From contig NZ_JANKBZ010000006.1 of NCBI RefSeq assembly GCF_024623785.1, positions 62,001 through 126,000 on the forward strand: a DNA stretch of 64,000 nucleotides, given 5' to 3'. Position 1 is the stretch's first letter; every line of letters begins with the position of its first letter. The position numbers and the translations under genes were made by a program. Source of the DNA: Archangium lipolyticum. GTDB lineage: Bacteria > Myxococcota > Myxococcia > Myxococcales > Myxococcaceae. This document shows, in pieces, positions 32,109-43,769 of this stretch. A model generated the notes under the pieces. It did not search any database and was not told the origin of the DNA. It saw only the letters and a list, made by a program, of their open reading frames with translations.

Positions 32109-34757
32109 ATGAGTGACTCGACCCACAAGCCTCCGCGCCTTGCTCTCGCCTATGCCGGACTGCTCGTCCGCAGGCCCGGGCTGGTCCTCCTCGCGATCCT
32201 CGCCCTCTTCGGCGTGTCGATGTGGGGAACCCTCAAGCTGACCATCAACTCCAACCAGCTCGACCTCATCTCGCAGGACCTGCCCGAGGTGAAGGAGGTC
32301 AAGCGCGTCATCGACATGGTCGGTGGCAGCGGCTACCTCATGCTCGCGCTGCGCGGTGATGACGAGGCCACGCTCAAGAAGGTCTCCGACGACATCGCCG
32401 CGAGGCTGCTGGCGGACAAGGAGCACGTCCGCTTCATCACCTACAAGGTGCCCGTCGAGTTCGTGCAGCAGAACATGGCCCTCTTCATCAAGACGGAGGA
32501 CCTGTCCGAGGGCAAGCGCCGCATCATGGCCTGGCTCAAGGATCAGCTGCGCCGCAACAACCCCTTCTTCATCGAGATCCAGAAGACCGAGCCGGTCAAG
32601 CTCGAGCTGACGGACCTCATCGACAAGTACAGCAGCGTCGGCAAGAAGAGCATCCGGGACGACTACTACATCTCCAATGACCGCAAGATGGTCCTCGTCC
32701 TCATCAAGCCGATGTGGGACTCCAACCAGCTGGGCAAGACGAAGGACTTCGTCGAGCAGCTGCGCAAGGATCTGGCGGAGTACGGCAAGTCCGGCGGCGT
32801 GAAGCTGACCGAGGACTACGAGAAGATGGGCAACACCCAGGAGGTCTTCTACGGCTTCACGGGCTCGTACAAGACGTCGGTGGACGACTCGTACGCCATC
32901 GAGGAGTCGCTCCAGCCGGTGTCGCTCATCGCCTTCGCGGCCATCTTCCTCATCACCATCCTGGCCTTCCGCAAGTGGGTGCCCACGATCATCGTGTCCA
33001 GCGGCACGGTCATCGGCACCATCATCACCATGGGCTTCACCTACGCCACCGTGGGTGAGCTCAACATGATCACCAGCATCCTCGGTGGTCTGTTGATGGG
33101 GTTCGGCATCGACTACGGCATCCACTTCATCTTCCGCACGCGGCTGGAGCTGGGCCAGGGCAAGCCCTACGACGAGGCCATCCGCGACGCGGTGGTGAAC
33201 GCGGGCCGGCCGGCGCTGGTGTCCGCGGTGGTGACGTCGGGCTCGTTCTTCGTGCTGATGATCAGCGAGTTCCGCGGGTTCAGCCAGTTCGGCTTCCTGG
33301 CCGGCTGCGGCACCTTCATCATCGGCGTGCTGCTCTTCGCCTGGAGCCCGGCACTGCTCGCGCTGGCGGGCCGCATCAACCCCGAGTTGCCCAAGAAGCT
33401 CATCGGCGAGATGAAGCCGCCGGCCACGCAGAGCGCCAGCACGGGCAAGGAGCTGCGCATCCCCCGGCCCGGCCTGGTGCTCGTGGTGGGCACCATCATC
33501 GTGGGCTTCATGTGCGCCTTCGCCATCCCCTGGAGCGACGTGGACGTGCCCACGGACAAGCCCGCCACCCTGGCGGAGCGCATCAAGGCCGGCGTGCGCT
33601 TCAACTACAACAGCCGTGCCCTCATCCCCGAGGGCCAGCCGTCGGTGAAGCTGCAGGATGAGATCAGCGCGCGCTTCAACATCTCCAGCGATCCCATCGC
33701 CGTCTATTCCAAGACGCTGGAGGAGGCGAAGGCCATCTACGACGAGCTCTCCGACCCCAAGAACAAGGAGAAGTACTCCGCCATCGACCAGGTGGTGAGC
33801 ATCTACACCTTCGTCCCGCCGCCGGAGACGGCCGCGGCCAACGCGAAGATCCTCCAGGAGTGGAAGGAGGAGCTGAAGGACATCGACGTGGAGGCGCTGC
33901 CTCCGGAGGCCCAGGAGAAGGCGGCCCTCTTCATGAAGATGCTGGAGGCCCGGCCCTTCGACGTGCACGGGGTGCCGGACATCTACGCCTCGCAGTTCGT
34001 CCACCTGCCGGAGACGAAGCCGGAGAACCACGGCTACCTGACGTTCATCTACCCGAACGTGGACCTGTGGGACGGCAAGAAGATGCTCACCTTCGTCGAC
34101 CAGACGAGCAACATCCCCACCCCCGAGGTGAAGGATGCGTCGGGCAAGGTGATCGCCGAGGCGCAGGTGCGGCGTGCGGCGGGCGCGGCGCCCCTGTTCG
34201 CGCGGCTGGCGCGCATCGTGCTCGCCGATGGCCAGCTGACGGTCATCCTGGTGACGTTGTGGATCCTGCTGATGCACTTCCTGGACTTCCGCAACGTGAA
34301 GCTGGCGCTGGCCTCCGTCATCCCGCTCACGGTGGGCCTGGCGATGATGCTGGGCATCATGACGCTGGCGGACCTGCACCTGAACTTCATGAACATCATC
34401 ATCCTGCCCATCCTCCTGGGCTTCGGGGTGAGCCACGGCCTGTACCTGCTGCACCGCTACCTGGAGGGCACCTCGCCCGTGGTGGCGCTGCGCAGCGTGG
34501 GCGCGGCGGTGGCCTCGTCCACGCTGACGACGGCCGCGGGCTTCGCCGCCCTGCTCGCCGCCAGCCACAACGGCCTGAAGTCCATGGGCATCGTGGCGTG
34601 CATCGGCCTCATCACCACCCTGGTGGTGTCCTTCACGGTGCTCGCCGCGGTGATGCAGGTGATGTGGGACCGGCTGCCGCGCAAGCTCCAGGAGGGCGTG
34701 CAGCACGCGTCCACCCCGGGGCAGCCCTCCGCCTCCGACAAGTCCGAGGCGGCCTGA
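32109..34757 (+). CDS. RND/MMPL-family exporter (HpnN-like)
   Basis: An 882-residue transporter: one helix near residue 25, a large periplasmic loop, a first block of about five helices (about 275-425, including the SSD-like FGIDYGIHFIFRTRLEL), a further helix near 465, a second loop, and a second helix block (about 705-860, with GVSHGLYLLHRYLEG). The paired GxDYGIH/GxSHGLY elements are typical of HpnN/MMPL-type lipid exporters. Cargo is likely a lipid; this is inferred from the family and from the MlaC-like gene two genes upstream. The C-terminus is short and cytoplasmic. Confidence 0.88.
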   Translation: MSDSTHKPPRLALAYAGLLVRRPGLVLLAILALFGVSMWGTLKLTINSNQLDLISQDLPEVKEVKRVIDMVGGSGYLMLALRGDDEATLKKVSDDIAARLLADKEHVRFITYKVPVEFVQQNMALFIKTEDLSEGKRRIMAWLKDQLRRNNPFFIEIQKTEPVKLELTDLIDKYSSVGKKSIRDDYYISNDRKMVLVLIKPMWDSNQLGKTKDFVEQLRKDLAEYGKSGGVKLTEDYEKMGNTQEVFYGFTGSYKTSVDDSYAIEESLQPVSLIAFAAIFLITILAFRKWVPTIIVSSGTVIGTIITMGFTYATVGELNMITSILGGLLMGFGIDYGIHFIFRTRLELGQGKPYDEAIRDAVVNAGRPALVSAVVTSGSFFVLMISEFRGFSQFGFLAGCGTFIIGVLLFAWSPALLALAGRINPELPKKLIGEMKPPATQSASTGKELRIPRPGLVLVVGTIIVGFMCAFAIPWSDVDVPTDKPATLAERIKAGVRFNYNSRALIPEGQPSVKLQDEISARFNISSDPIAVYSKTLEEAKAIYDELSDPKNKEKYSAIDQVVSIYTFVPPPETAAANAKILQEWKEELKDIDVEALPPEAQEKAALFMKMLEARPFDVHGVPDIYASQFVHLPETKPENHGYLTFIYPNVDLWDGKKMLTFVDQTSNIPTPEVKDASGKVIAEAQVRRAAGAAPLFARLARIVLADGQLTVILVTLWILLMHFLDFRNVKLALASVIPLTVGLAMMLGIMTLADLHLNFMNIIILPILLGFGVSHGLYLLHRYLEGTSPVVALRSVGAAVASSTLTTAAGFAALLAASHNGLKSMGIVACIGLITTLVVSFTVLAAVMQVMWDRLPRKLQEGVQHASTPGQPSASDKSEAA

Positions 34758-34780
34758 AGCACTCGCGGTGAGGTGGAAAG

Positions 34781-34807
34781 CCCGGCGAGGGAGTGAAGCT
34801 CGCCGGG
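34781..34807. terminator. GC-rich hairpin between convergent RND and ureG genes
   Basis: A nine-base stem CCCGGCGAG / CTCGCCGGG with a nine-base loop, 23 bases after the RND stop and just past the ureG stop. There is no T-run on either side, so it is a possible bidirectional hairpin stop rather than a canonical terminator. Confidence 0.5.
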
Positions 34808-34813
34808 TAGCCG

Positions 34814-35542
34814 TCAGGCGGCGCCCGTGGCCTTGCGCCACGCGGAGAGCAGGTGGTCGATGACCTCCTGCAGCCCCACGCCCTTCGTCACCTGGGTGAA
34901 GACGAAGGGCCCGTCCCCCCGCATCTTCCGCGCGTCGCGCTCCATCACCGACAGGTCCGCGCCCACGTGCGGCGCCAGGTCCGTCTTGTTGATGACCAGC
35001 AGGTCCGACTGCGTGATGCCCGGCCCGCCCTTGCGCGGCACCTTGTCCCCGCCCGCCACGTCGATGACGTAGACGGTGTAGTCCGCCAGCTCGCGGCTGT
35101 ACTGCGCCGCCAGGTTGTCGCCCCCGCTCTCCACGATGAGCAGCTCGGGCTTCAAATCCTCCATGAGCTCCTCGAGCGCCAGCAGGTTGTGGCTGATGTC
35201 CTCGCGGATGGCCGCATGCGGGCACCCGCCCGTCTCCACCGCCTTGATGCGCTCGGGCGAGAGCGCCTTGTTGCGCACCAGGAACTCGGCGTCCTCCTTG
35301 GTGAAGATGTCGTTGGTCACCACGCCCAGCCGGTAGTTGTCCCGCAGCGCCCGGCACAGCGCCAGCACCAGCGCCGTCTTCCCGCTCCCCACCGGTCCAC
35401 CGATGCCGATGGTGAAGGACCGGTTCGAGAAGTCCCGCGTCTGGGGCTTCTCGCGCTCGTGGTAGTGGCCCGGATGGTCCCACTCCTCGTGCGTGTGGTC
35501 GTGGTCATCATCATGGCCGTGGCCGCGGTGGTCGTCGTGCAT
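34814..35542 (-). CDS. ureG: Urease accessory GTPase with His-rich N-terminus
   Basis: A 242-residue nickel-chaperone GTPase. The P-loop is [14 protein letters not shown], the metal-binding motif is CPH in [28 protein letters not shown] is conserved, and the NKTD specificity motif is present. The first 32 residues are unusually rich in His and Asp ([20 protein letters not shown]), giving about nine His. That tail can bind nickel and may replace UreE, which is absent from this operon. GAGGTG precedes the ATG. It is the last gene of the urease operon, eight bases after ureF. Confidence 0.97.
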   Translation of the reverse strand: MHDDHRGHGHDDDHDHTHEEWDHPGHYHEREKPQTRDFSNRSFTIGIGGPVGSGKTALVLALCRALRDNYRLGVVTNDIFTKEDAEFLVRNKALSPERIKAVETGGCPHAAIREDISHNLLALEELMEDLKPELLIVESGGDNLAAQYSRELADYTVYVIDVAGGDKVPRKGGPGITQSDLLVINKTDLAPHVGADLSVMERDARKMRGDGPFVFTQVTKGVGLQEVIDHLLSAWRKATGAA

Positions 35543-35550
35543 GGTTCACC

Positions 35551-36213
35551 TCAGGAAAGGAAGAGCCGCGAGTAGAGCCGGTCGTGCGTGGCGCCGAGCA
35601 GGTCCATCAGCGGTGACGTCTGGGCCAGCGACTCCACGCCCAGCCCGGCGCAGGCCTCGAGCACCTCGTCGAGCAGCGGGGCGCACTGGTGTTGGAGCTG
35701 GTGGGACTCGTGCGTGCCCACGATGCCCATCCGCACCGCCGCGGACAGCGTCCCCCGCAGCGTGAGGGACAGGAGGAGCTGCTGCGCGTCCGGCAGCTCG
35801 ACGTCCAGCGCGCGCAGCACCGCCCCGAAGAGGGGGGCGTGGTGGTAGCGGGACTTCGCGTCCCGGGCAGCCTGCCGCAGTGGCGCCACCGGCTCGGGGA
35901 AGATGCGCGCGCACGTGTCCAGGAAGGCCCGCCCCTGGGTGCGGCTCGCCCGGTTGGCCACGTGGTTGGTGAGGAAGGACTCCGCGCGAGCATCCAGGGC
36001 CACCAGCGAGGAGGGCTCGCGCCAGGCCGCGCTCAGCAGCGGCAGGGCCCCGTGTCCCGTCTGCCAGAGCAACTCACGGGCGAAGCGCTCCAGGCCCTCG
36101 CGGCCGCGCACCTCGCCGTGCTGCACCGCCGCCTCCAGTCCCCCCGAGTGCGCGAAGCCCCCGGTGGGAAAGCCCGAATCGGCCAGTTGCAGCACCCTCC
36201 ACGGGTAGCCCAT
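35551..36213 (-). CDS. ureF: Urease accessory protein UreF
   Basis: A 220-residue protein starting at the ATG at 36213, 11 bases after the ureC stop. Conserved UreF elements are LQLADSGFPTGGFAHSGGLE at the N-terminus, GNR-like and YHHAPLFGAVLRAL segments, and VRMGIVGTHESHQLQHQ. UreF works with UreD/UreH and UreG to insert nickel and CO2 into apo-urease and gates the UreG GTPase. Confidence 0.95.
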   Translation of the reverse strand: MGYPWRVLQLADSGFPTGGFAHSGGLEAAVQHGEVRGREGLERFARELLWQTGHGALPLLSAAWREPSSLVALDARAESFLTNHVANRASRTQGRAFLDTCARIFPEPVAPLRQAARDAKSRYHHAPLFGAVLRALDVELPDAQQLLLSLTLRGTLSAAVRMGIVGTHESHQLQHQCAPLLDEVLEACAGLGVESLAQTSPLMDLLGATHDRLYSRLFLS

Positions 36214-36224
36214 GGCCCGCCCCC

Positions 36225-37936
<1,712 letters not shown>

Positions 37937-37940
<4 letters not shown>

Positions 37941-38701
37941 GCGCCCTCCTCGTGTCCGAAGCCGCGCGAGGCCACCTGGGCCAGGGCCCGCTCCTGGTTC
38001 TCCGGCGTCACCGGGCCCGAGCCCAGCGCGTTGCCGCCCTGGACCACCCGCGCTCCCGCGATGGGCACGAGCGACACCGTCTTCTTCTCCCCGGGCTCGA
38101 AGCGCACCGCCGTGCCCGCCGGGATGTCCAGCCGCCGTCCGTACGCCCTGGCCCGGTCGAAGACGAGGCCCCGGTTCGTCTCGAAGAACGGGTAGTGGCT
38201 GCCCACCTGCACGGGACGGTCTCCCGTGTTGGTGACCTCCACGGTGACGGTGTCGCGGCCCTCGTTGAGCACCAGCTCGCCCGGTTGCACGAGCACCTCG
38301 CCCGGCCGCACCTCCTCGTGCGGTGGCCGTGCGAAGCGCTCCGGCGACGGCACGGGCAGGAAGCTGCCGTAGAGCGCCAGGGACAGATCGCCGTGCTCGG
38401 CCTCGATGGGGTGGTGCACCGTCACCAGCTTCGAGCCGTCCGGGAAGGTGCCCTCCACCTGCACCTCCGCCACCATCTCCGGCACGCCCTCCATCACCTG
38501 CGCGCGCCCCAGGAACTTCCGCCCCAGGTCCATCAGCTCCGCCACACTCCGGCCGTCACGGATGAACTCGAGAAGCTGGGTGGCGATGAGCGCCACCGCC
38601 TCGGGGTAGTTGAGCCTCACCCCTCGTGCCAGTCGCTTCTGGGCCAGGAAACCCGCGCCATGCAGCAGCAGCTTGTCGATCTCACGCGGCGACAGGTGCA
38701 T
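37937..38701 (-). CDS. ureAB: Fused urease gamma-beta subunit
   Basis: A 254-residue fusion. Residues 1-100 are the gamma subunit ([50 protein letters not shown]). Residues about 130-245 are the beta subunit ([60 protein letters not shown]). The same fusion is known from Helicobacter and some other bacteria; most have separate ureA and ureB. GGAGGGATGC lies immediately before the ATG. Confidence 0.95.
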
Positions 38702-38791
38702 GCATCCCTCCAGGGAGTCCCCAGGCCCGAAGCCGGGAACTCCCGACCACCCTAGCGCGATGCGTCATCCCCTACCAGAACAGGTTGGGAC

Positions 38792-39643
38792 TCACGCCCG
38801 GCGTGCCCAGGGGTCATCCCCGAGCATCGGGGAGAGGAAGGACAGCCACTCCCGGGCGGTGCGCAGCAGCACCTCGGCGGAGGTGGCCGCGGCCCGGAGC
38901 ACCAGGCCATCGGGCCCGAGCGGGCTGGCGGAGCAGACGAGCCCGGCGCGCGGGGTGACGGGCAGGGCCCCCACGTGCCCGGCGAGCGCCTCCCGGGCGG
39001 AGGCCAGGGCCGGTCCCACCAGGAGCACGGTGCCGAGCGCGTCGAAGCGGCCGAGCCGCTCGGGGAGGGTCCCATGGTGGGGGTCGAGCAGCCAGCGCTC
39101 GTCGAGCAGCGAGCGCCCCTCGCGGTGGACACGGAGCGCGGAGGAGTAGTGCGTGAAGGCCCAGCGCTCACCGTTGGCGCTGCGGCCGGCGGTGACGAGG
39201 TCCATCAACACGAGCGAGGCGCCCTGGGCGAGCTGGACGTCCTGGCGCTGTGAATAGCGGGCCCCCGCGAAGCACATGGTGGGGTCCGGCACGAGCGCGA
39301 GCAGCGCGCCCTCCGCCACCCGCGCGGACAGGTCGCTGCGGCAGCCACGAGGCGAGCGGTACACGCGATTGGAGCCCTGGCTCGACAGGAGCGCTGCGGC
39401 GCCCTCGGCCACGTCCAGCTCCACCGAAAGGTGGTCGCCATCCACCAGCCCCCCTCCGAGCGAGCTGGTGTAGACCCACGCGGCGTGCCCGTGGTTGCGC
39501 GGCGTCAGCAGCCGCAAGGGACTGTGCGCGAGCGCGGTGCGCACCACGGTGCGATTGCCCACGCGCTCGAAGGCGAGCCGCGCGTCTCCCGCGCGCCCGG
39601 TCCGGGCCATCCCAGGGGACTGGATGTGTTCGCCTCGAATCAT
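38792..39643 (-). CDS. ureD: Urease accessory protein UreD/UreH
   Basis: A 283-residue protein with UreD hallmarks: ARLAFERVGNRTVVRT, LLTPRNHGHAAWVYTSSLGG, GLVDGDHLSVELDV, LLSSQGSNRVYRSP and a DPTMCFAGARYSQRQDVQL segment. It is the scaffold that binds apo-urease and UreF. ATG at 39643 gives 283 residues; a second ATG at 39610 gives 272, and neither has a good ribosome site. It is the first gene of the operon, with a 90-base gap to ureAB. The 144-base gap upstream is shared with the divergent sugar kinase and should hold both promoters. Confidence 0.9.
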   Translation of the reverse strand: MIRGEHIQSPGMARTGRAGDARLAFERVGNRTVVRTALAHSPLRLLTPRNHGHAAWVYTSSLGGGLVDGDHLSVELDVAEGAAALLSSQGSNRVYRSPRGCRSDLSARVAEGALLALVPDPTMCFAGARYSQRQDVQLAQGASLVLMDLVTAGRSANGERWAFTHYSSALRVHREGRSLLDERWLLDPHHGTLPERLGRFDALGTVLLVGPALASAREALAGHVGALPVTPRAGLVCSASPLGPDGLVLRAAATSAEVLLRTAREWLSFLSPMLGDDPWARRA

Positions 39644-39787
39644 CAAAAAGCAAGACTGCCGCAGGAACGGAATGAATGCCACGAGCACAGCACCCTGGAG
39701 AGCGTGCTCCCATGGCTTTCCGATAGGAAACGCTCGCGGGCGTACGACACTGGCCCACGGCCTTCGTGGGCCCGTTAGATTACCTCC

Positions 39788-41398
39788 GTGCCCACCCCCA
39801 CCAACGCCTCCATTCTCGCCATCGACCTCGGGACCTCGGCCGTCAAGCTGGCGGCCGTCACCACCCGGGGGAAGATCCTCGGCGGCGACGTCGAGCCGCT
39901 GGAGCTCGACCTGCTGCCCGAAGGGGGCGCCGAACAGGACCCCGAGTCCTGGTGGACCGCCATCGTCCGCGGCACACGCCGCCTGCTGGACAAGGGCATC
40001 GTCCCCGCCAGCGACATCATCGGCATCAACGTCAGCTCCCAGTGGTCCGGCACCGTCGCCGTCGACGCGCAGGGCAAGCCCCTGCGGCCCGCCATCATCT
40101 GGATGGACTCGCGCGGTGCCCCCCACGTCCGGCGCGTCGCCAACGGCTTCATGCCCATCGAGGGCTACGGCATCGCCCGGCTGCTCACCTGGGTGCGGTT
40201 GACCGGTGGCGCGCCCACCCTCTCGGGGAAGGACCCGCTCGGCCACATCCTCTACCTCCAGAGCGAGCACCCCGAGGTCTACCGCAACACCTACAAATTC
40301 CTGGAGCCCAAGGACTGGCTCAACCTGCGGCTGAGCGGCCGGTTCGCCTCCTCCTATGACTCCATCACCCTGCACTGGGTGACCGACAACCGCGACCTCT
40401 CGCGCATCAACTACGACGACCGGCTCCTCCAGATGACGGGCATGCCTCGCGACAAGCTGCCCGACCTGGTGCCCGCCGCCACCGTGCTCGGCCCCCTCCA
40501 GCCCGAGGCCGCCCGCGCCCTGGGGCTCGGCGACAAGGTCCAGGTCATCACCGGAGCCCCGGACATCCTCGCCGCCGCCGTGGGCTCCGGCGCCGTGCGC
40601 GACCACGAGCCCCACCTGTGCATCGGCACGTCCTCCTGGCTCAGCTGCCACGTGCCCTACAAGAAGACGGACGTCCTCCACCAGATGGGCACCCTGCCCT
40701 CCGCGCTTCCCGGCCGCTACCTGCTCACCAACGAGCAGGAGTCCGCCGGCATCTGCCTGTCCTTCCTCAAGGACAACATCCTCTTCGGCCACGAGGAGCT
40801 CTCCAGCGGGAGCCAGGACGCACACGGCCCGGACTCGGTGGACCTCTACAAGGTCCTCGAGAGGGAGGCCGAGCGCATCCCCGCGGGCAGCGACCAGCTC
40901 ATCTTCATGCCCTGGCTCAACGGCGAGCGCAGCCCGGTGGACGACCAGCGGCTGCGCGGCGGCTTCTTCAACCAGTCGCTCAAGACGACCCGCGGGCACA
41001 TGGTGCGCGCCGTGCTCGAGGGCGTGGCCTACAACTCCCGCTGGCTCCTCACCTACGTGGAGAAGTTCGTCGGCCGCAAGCTGGAGCCCATCCGCATCAT
41101 CGGCGGCGGTGCCCGCTCCAAGCTGTGGTGTCAGATCGTCGCGGACGTGCTGGACCGGCAGATCCACCAGGTGGACGAGCCCGTGCTCGCCAACGCGCGC
41201 GGCGCGGCGTTCCAGGCCGCCCTGGCGCTCGGACACCTCACGGTGGAGGAGCTCCCCTCGCTCGTCCCCATCGCCAACACCTTCGAGCCCAACCCCAAGC
41301 ACCGCGGGCTCTACGACGAGCTCTTCCGGGAGTTCGTGAACCTCTACAAGTGCAACAAGGCCATCTTCGCGCGGCTCAACCGGGCCAGGAGCGCTTGA
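39788..41398 (+). CDS. FGGY-family carbohydrate kinase (xylulokinase-like)
   Basis: A 536-residue kinase starting at GTG. The N-terminal phosphate-1 motif is [16 protein letters not shown], the mid-domain is [11 protein letters not shown] with WMDSRGAP, the adenosine loop is [20 protein letters not shown], and [15 protein letters not shown] and [11 protein letters not shown] are typical of XylB-type FGGY kinases. The substrate is a pentulose or similar polyol. It is two bases from the next gene, a sphingosine-phosphate-lyase-like enzyme, so the two are co-translated; a direct metabolic link between them is not obvious. Confidence 0.87.
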   Translation: MPTPTNASILAIDLGTSAVKLAAVTTRGKILGGDVEPLELDLLPEGGAEQDPESWWTAIVRGTRRLLDKGIVPASDIIGINVSSQWSGTVAVDAQGKPLRPAIIWMDSRGAPHVRRVANGFMPIEGYGIARLLTWVRLTGGAPTLSGKDPLGHILYLQSEHPEVYRNTYKFLEPKDWLNLRLSGRFASSYDSITLHWVTDNRDLSRINYDDRLLQMTGMPRDKLPDLVPAATVLGPLQPEAARALGLGDKVQVITGAPDILAAAVGSGAVRDHEPHLCIGTSSWLSCHVPYKKTDVLHQMGTLPSALPGRYLLTNEQESAGICLSFLKDNILFGHEELSSGSQDAHGPDSVDLYKVLEREAERIPAGSDQLIFMPWLNGERSPVDDQRLRGGFFNQSLKTTRGHMVRAVLEGVAYNSRWLLTYVEKFVGRKLEPIRIIGGGARSKLWCQIVADVLDRQIHQVDEPVLANARGAAFQAALALGHLTVEELPSLVPIANTFEPNPKHRGLYDELFREFVNLYKCNKAIFARLNRARSA

Positions 41399-41400
41399 CG

Positions 41401-42978
41401 ATGAAGAACGAGATGAACGCGTCAGAACGACCTTTGGATGGGAAGAACACCATGGATCTGCCCGAGCTCGGAACGAACCTCCTCAACCGCGTCCCTCCCC
41501 GGCTGCTGTCGGCGGCGGAGCGCTACCTCAAGAGCGTCCCCCTGCTGCGCAACCGGCTGGCGAAGGAGACGGACTCCATGCTGGCCGGGCTGGAGGGCGA
41601 CCTGAAGCCCTACCGCGGGCAGCTCCCCACCTTCGCCACGCTCCCGCCCAAGGGCCTCTCGCACGAGCAGGTGCTCAACGAGATGGGCCAGATGAAGGAG
41701 AAGGAGGAGCACCGCTGGAAGGACGGGCTCGTCTCGGGGGCCGTGTACCACGGCGATTCCGAGCACATCGACTTCCTCAACCGCGTGTACGCCATCAACT
41801 CGCAGAGCAACCCGCTGCACGCGGACCTCTGGCCCAGCGCCACCAAGTTCGAGGCCGAGGTGGTGGCCATGACGGCGCACATGCTCGGCGCCACCGAGGC
41901 CAACGCGGGCCGGCCTCCGGAGGAGCACATCTGTGGTGCCCTCTCGTCAGGCGGTACCGAGAGCATCATGCTGGCCATGAAGACGTACCGCGACTGGGCC
42001 CGCGAGACGAAGGGCATCACCCGGCCCGAGATGGTGGCCCCCTCCACCGCGCACCCCGCCTTCGACAAGGCCGCGCACTACTTCGGCATCAAGATGGTTC
42101 GCGTGCCGGTGGGGCCGGACTACCGCGCGGACGTGAAGGCCACGCGCAAGGCAATCAACCGCAACACCATCGTCATCATCGGCTCGGCGCCGTCGTTCCC
42201 CCATGGGACCATCGATCCCATCGAGGAGCTGTCGGAGCTGGCGCGCAAGCGCGGCATCGGCTTCCACACCGACGCGTGCCTGGGCGGCTTCGTGCTGCCC
42301 TGGGCGAGGAAGCTCGGCTACCCGGTGCCGGAGTTCGACTTCCGGCTGCCCGGCGTCACCACCATGTCCGCGGACACGCACAAGTTCGGCTACGCGGCCA
42401 AGGGCACGTCCGTGGTGCTGTACCGGGGCACCGAGCTGCGCTCGCACCAGTACTTCACCGCCACCGAGTGGCCCGGCGGCATCTACTTCTCCCCCACCTT
42501 CTCCGGCAGCCGCCCCGGCGCCCTCATCGCGGCGGCCTGGGCCTCGCTCGTGTCCACCGGTGAGGAGGGCTACCTGGACGCCACGCGCCGCATCCTGGAG
42601 ACGGCGGACGCCCTCAAGCGCGGAATCCGCGCCATCCCCGGTCTGCATGTGCTGGGAGAGCCGCTCTTCGTCATCGCCTTCGGTTCGGACACCGTGGACA
42701 TCTACAAGGTGATGGAGCGGATGGGCTCCAGGGGCTGGAGCCTCAACGGTCTGCACAAGCCCGCGGCGGTACACATCTGTGTGACCCAGCGTCACACCCA
42801 GCCCGGCGTGGCCGAGCGCTTCCTGGAGGATCTGCGGGCCGCCATCGAGCACGTGCGCGCCAACCCGGGCGAGAAGGGCACCATGGCGCCCGTCTACGGC
42901 ATGGCGGGCACCGTGCCCTTCCGGGGCATCCTGAGTGACCTGCTCAAGAAGTACATGGACCTGCTCTACAAGGTGTGA
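41401..42978 (+). CDS. PLP-dependent sphingosine-1-phosphate lyase-like enzyme
   Basis: A 525-residue pyridoxal-phosphate enzyme. Family motifs are [71 protein letters not shown] (PLP lysine Lys328) and [15 protein letters not shown]. These match the sphingosine-1-phosphate lyase branch rather than glutamate decarboxylase. The eukaryotic enzyme has an N-terminal membrane anchor, which is missing here. Such lyases cleave phosphorylated long-chain bases to an aldehyde and phosphoethanolamine. The ATG at 41401 has AGGAG ten bases ahead. Sphingolipids are known in myxobacteria, so catabolism of own or prey lipids is plausible. Confidence 0.85.
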   Translation: MKNEMNASERPLDGKNTMDLPELGTNLLNRVPPRLLSAAERYLKSVPLLRNRLAKETDSMLAGLEGDLKPYRGQLPTFATLPPKGLSHEQVLNEMGQMKEKEEHRWKDGLVSGAVYHGDSEHIDFLNRVYAINSQSNPLHADLWPSATKFEAEVVAMTAHMLGATEANAGRPPEEHICGALSSGGTESIMLAMKTYRDWARETKGITRPEMVAPSTAHPAFDKAAHYFGIKMVRVPVGPDYRADVKATRKAINRNTIVIIGSAPSFPHGTIDPIEELSELARKRGIGFHTDACLGGFVLPWARKLGYPVPEFDFRLPGVTTMSADTHKFGYAAKGTSVVLYRGTELRSHQYFTATEWPGGIYFSPTFSGSRPGALIAAAWASLVSTGEEGYLDATRRILETADALKRGIRAIPGLHVLGEPLFVIAFGSDTVDIYKVMERMGSRGWSLNGLHKPAAVHICVTQRHTQPGVAERFLEDLRAAIEHVRANPGEKGTMAPVYGMAGTVPFRGILSDLLKKYMDLLYKV

Positions 42979-42985
42979 GCCGGGA

Positions 42986-43010
42986 GGGGCCCGCGGCCTG
43001 GCCGGGCCCC
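42986..43010 (+). terminator. GC-rich hairpin after the lyase gene
   Basis: The stem GGGGCCCG / CGGGCCCC (eight bases, nine-base loop) begins eight bases after the stop codon. It has no T-run. It probably ends the kinase-lyase transcript ahead of the Pho-box region. Confidence 0.4.
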
Positions 43011-43019
43011 CGCCGGTAC

Positions 43020-43035
43020 GTCACGAAAGTGTCAC
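43020..43035 (+). promoter_or_regulatory. Pho-box-like direct repeat 1
   Basis: GTCAC at 43020-43024 and again at 43031-43035, exactly 11 bases apart, in the context CGTCACGAAAGTGTCAC. The spacing and core match the PhoB half-site pattern (TGTCA-type repeats at 11-base periodicity). It lies about 110 bases before the DUF47 gene. Confidence 0.6.
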
Positions 43036-43103
43036 AAGCGGTCGAATCTTCGTGCTGGGCGCTTTTACACAGGTGAGGTAGTTCACGCCCCGGTAACGGA
43101 CGG

Positions 43104-43119
43104 GTCACGCGCGTGTCAC
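43104..43119 (+). promoter_or_regulatory. Pho-box-like direct repeat 2
   Basis: A second pair, GTCAC at 43104-43108 and 43115-43119, again 11 bases apart (GGTCACGCGCGTGTCAC), ending 22 bases before the DUF47 start codon. With the first site, this gives four half-sites upstream of the phosphate uptake operon. A PhoB/PhoP-type regulator is not encoded in the window. Confidence 0.55.
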
Positions 43120-43141
43120 GTCCGGCCGATGGAGAAGCACG

Positions 43142-43768
43142 ATGCTCGAGAAGCTGATGCCCAAGTCGGACGAGTTCTTCGACGACTTCGATGCCCAGTG
43201 TGCCGTGACGGTGGAGGGGGCGCGCATGCTGCACGCCCTGCTGAGCGACTACCGGGACGTGGCCACCAAGGTGCAGGCCCTCAAGGACGTGGAGCACAAG
43301 GGCGACGAGGTGACGCACACCGCCTTCAACCGGCTGCACAAGCAGTTCATCACCCCGTTCGACCGGGCGCAGATCCACTCGCTGCTGTCGCGCATCGACG
43401 ACGTGCTGGACCTGACCAACGCGGCGGCGGCCCGGCTGCACTACTACGAGATTCCCTCGAGCCTGCCGGACGCCACCGAGCTGGCGCGGCTGCTGGTGCT
43501 CTGCACGGAGAAGGTGCAGGAGGTGGTGGCGGCGCTGCGGCTCATCAAGAAGCCCGAGCAGATCCTCGCCGGCTGCAAGGACATCAAGCGTCTGGAGACC
43601 CAGGCGGACGAGGCGCTACGGGCGGGTCTGGGCCGGCTCTTCAAGAGCGGCGCGGATCCGCTCATGGTCATGAAGTGGAAGGAGATCTACGACTTCATCG
43701 AGACGGCCACGGACAAGTGCCAGGACGTGGCCAACGTCATCGAAGGCGTGGTCCTGGAGCACTCCTGA
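43142..43768 (+). CDS. DUF47/PhoU-like phosphate transport regulator
   Basis: A 208-residue all-helical protein. Acidic metal-binding helices are visible (FFDDFDAQCAVTVEGARMLH, DVEHKGDEVTHTAFNRLHKQFITPFDR, IHSLLSRIDDVLDLTNAAAA), as in PhoU-like DUF47 proteins that accompany Pit transporters. The ATG has GGAGAAG upstream. It is separated by one base from the pit gene, so it is co-transcribed and probably gates Pit activity. Two Pho boxes precede it. Confidence 0.92.
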   Translation: MLEKLMPKSDEFFDDFDAQCAVTVEGARMLHALLSDYRDVATKVQALKDVEHKGDEVTHTAFNRLHKQFITPFDRAQIHSLLSRIDDVLDLTNAAAARLHYYEIPSSLPDATELARLLVLCTEKVQEVVAALRLIKKPEQILAGCKDIKRLETQADEALRAGLGRLFKSGADPLMVMKWKEIYDFIETATDKCQDVANVIEGVVLEHS

Positions 43769-43769
43769 G

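Noticed and set aside
32091-35483. 1130-residue - strand ORF
   Set aside because: It is opposite the RND exporter, with extreme His/Arg/Gln/Gly composition and no start context or domain; a shadow of GC-rich coding sequence. Its right-hand end is just ureG in another frame.
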